This document shows, piece by piece, positions 13,104-13,893 of a DNA stretch of 13,893 nucleotides. The translations under genes and the position numbers were made by a program. The stretch's first letter is position 1; each line of letters opens with the position of its first letter. Origin of the DNA: Alphaproteobacteria bacterium (GTDB taxonomy: Bacteria; Pseudomonadota; Alphaproteobacteria; Kiloniellales; J153); the NCBI GenBank assembly GCA_003693905.1, contig RFLL01000203.1:1-13893 (forward strand). The letters run 5' to 3'. The notes under the pieces were generated by a model. It saw nothing but the letters and a program-made list of their open reading frames with translations. It searched no databases and was not told the origin of the DNA.

Positions 13104-13893
13104 GGCAATGGATCCTGCCGAGGCGTGGCGACGCCCCGGCATCCGGCGTATGCGCGCGCAACGGCTGGCTCGGTCTCGTTCCGGCATTGACCTTGGCGCT
13201 GTTCCTGGCCCCGGTCGGCGCCGGCCTGATCGGAACCTGGCTGCCCGCCGCCGGCTATCTGCCGGCTCTCGGCGGCACCTCGCCGAGCCTGGCGCCGGCG
13301 CGGACGCTGCTGGACCACCCGGCGCTGGCCGGGGCGCTGCGTCTGACGCTGACCAGCGGCTTTCTGGCCACCTCCATCTCGTTGCTGCTGGCCCTCGGAT
13401 GCGCGGCCAGCCTGCACGGCCAGCGGATTTTCATGCACCTGCACCGCGGTCTCGGCCCGCTGCTGGCCGTCCCCCACGTCGCCGTGGCGATCGGGCTCGC
13501 CTTCCTGCTGGCGCCCAGCGGCTGGCTCGTGCGGCTGGTGTCGCCGTGGCCGAGCGGATGGACCACCCCGCCCGACGTGGCCACCGTGCAGGACCCCTAC
13601 GGGCTCGGCCTCGCCTTCGCCCTGATCATCAAGGAAACGCCGTACCTGCTGCTGATGATCGTGGCCGCGCTCGATCTGGTACGGGCCGACGAGCGGCTGG
13701 CGGTGGTCCGGGCACTCGGTTACGGACCGGTCACGGCATGGTTCAAGATCGTGCTGCCGGCGATCTATCCGCTGATCCGGCTGCCCGTTTATGCCGTGCT
13801 GGCCTTTTCCCTGTCGGTCGTCGACATGGCTCTGATTCTGGCCCCGCTGACGCCGCCGCCGCTGGCCGTGCTCGTCTTTCGCTGGTTCAACGA
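13079..13893 (+). CDS. ynjC: YnjC-type ABC transporter permease (5' part, cut by window end)
   Basis: An open frame from ATG 13079 runs to the end of the window (271 codons, no stop). It encodes an inner-membrane ABC permease. A basic cytoplasmic N-terminus precedes TM1 (LGLVPALTLALFLAPVGAGL), and more hydrophobic segments follow (LRLTLTSGFLATSISLLLAL, LLAVPHVAVAIGLAFLLAP, LGLAFALIIKETPYLLLMIV). The EAA-type loop that docks the ATPase is at about residues 204-232 (ADERLAVVRALGYGPVTAW followed by KIVLPAIYPLIRLP). The start lies inside the ynjB-like gene, with 25 bases of overlap, so the two are translated together. YnjC is a double-length permease in E. coli, so about half is expected beyond this window, followed by a YnjD-like ATPase. 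Confidence 0.88.
   Translation, partial: MATALRRLRQWILPRRGDAPASGVCARNGWLGLVPALTLALFLAPVGAGLIGTWLPAAGYLPALGGTSPSLAPARTLLDHPALAGALRLTLTSGFLATSISLLLALGCAASLHGQRIFMHLHRGLGPLLAVPHVAVAIGLAFLLAPSGWLVRLVSPWPSGWTTPPDVATVQDPYGLGLAFALIIKETPYLLLMIVAALDLVRADERLAVVRALGYGPVTAWFKIVLPAIYPLIRLPVYAVLAFSLSVVDMALILAPLTPPPLAVLVFRWFN

Noticed and set aside
11844..13187. Minus-strand frame of 447 codons opposite ynjB
   Set aside because: Antisense shadow of a clearly recognisable binding protein, with low-complexity arginine-rich translation.
1..13893. CRISPR array, toxin-antitoxin pair or prophage genes
   Set aside because: No regularly spaced repeats, no small paired genes with such signatures, and no integrase or phage structural genes were seen.

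Overview
The window reads as chromosomal DNA of a high-GC Gram-negative bacterium. The protein styles (LivK-type and YnjB-type periplasmic binding proteins, a Bcr/CflA MFS pump, an RND/LolA-like/DUF1302 envelope set) suggest an alphaproteobacterium, possibly of Rhodospirillales type. That placement is inference from style; no rRNA or other marker is present.

Left end, 1-2500. A plus-strand XRE-type regulator with an unrecognised C-terminal domain (88-930) is followed by a branched-chain amino-acid-type ABC substrate-binding protein (1142-2395) that has no permease or ATPase genes beside it. A strong convergent hairpin (2454-2496) separates this pair from the minus-strand block.

Centre, 2582-8940, all minus strand. 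Transcription runs right to left: MarR regulator, RND/MMPL transporter joined in frame to a LolA-like domain, DUF1302-type outer-membrane barrel, then a Bcr/CflA MFS transporter. Gaps within the last three genes are a few bases, so they form one operon. The parts cover inner membrane, periplasm and outer membrane, and suggest export of a hydrophobic molecule or lipid across the envelope. Near-identical 15-bp sites (TGTA-N2-TACA core) lie just ahead of marR and ahead of the RND gene, which points to one MarR circuit controlling both. The RND/LolA-like junction carries a buried signal peptide, an internal ATG with a Shine-Dalgarno-like sequence, and an out-of-frame TGA next to a TTTT tract. It is either a real 13-TM fusion or two genes joined by one extra T.

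Right of this, 9059-9706 holds a TetR regulator with a perfect 10-bp inverted repeat in its promoter. The repeat faces a stretch with no gene. From about 9710 to 11462 the DNA is gene-poor and scarred: an IS3-family transposase remnant with an internal deletion and a frameshift runs in frame into an ankyrin-repeat protein that has itself lost part of one repeat. The scarred region ends at the 3' end of a tRNA-Gly(CCC) gene, where the last bases of the tRNA are duplicated nearby.

Right end, 11841-13893. A YnjB-type substrate-binding protein overlaps the start of a YnjC-type ABC permease that runs off the window, forming the start of a ynjBCD-like import operon.
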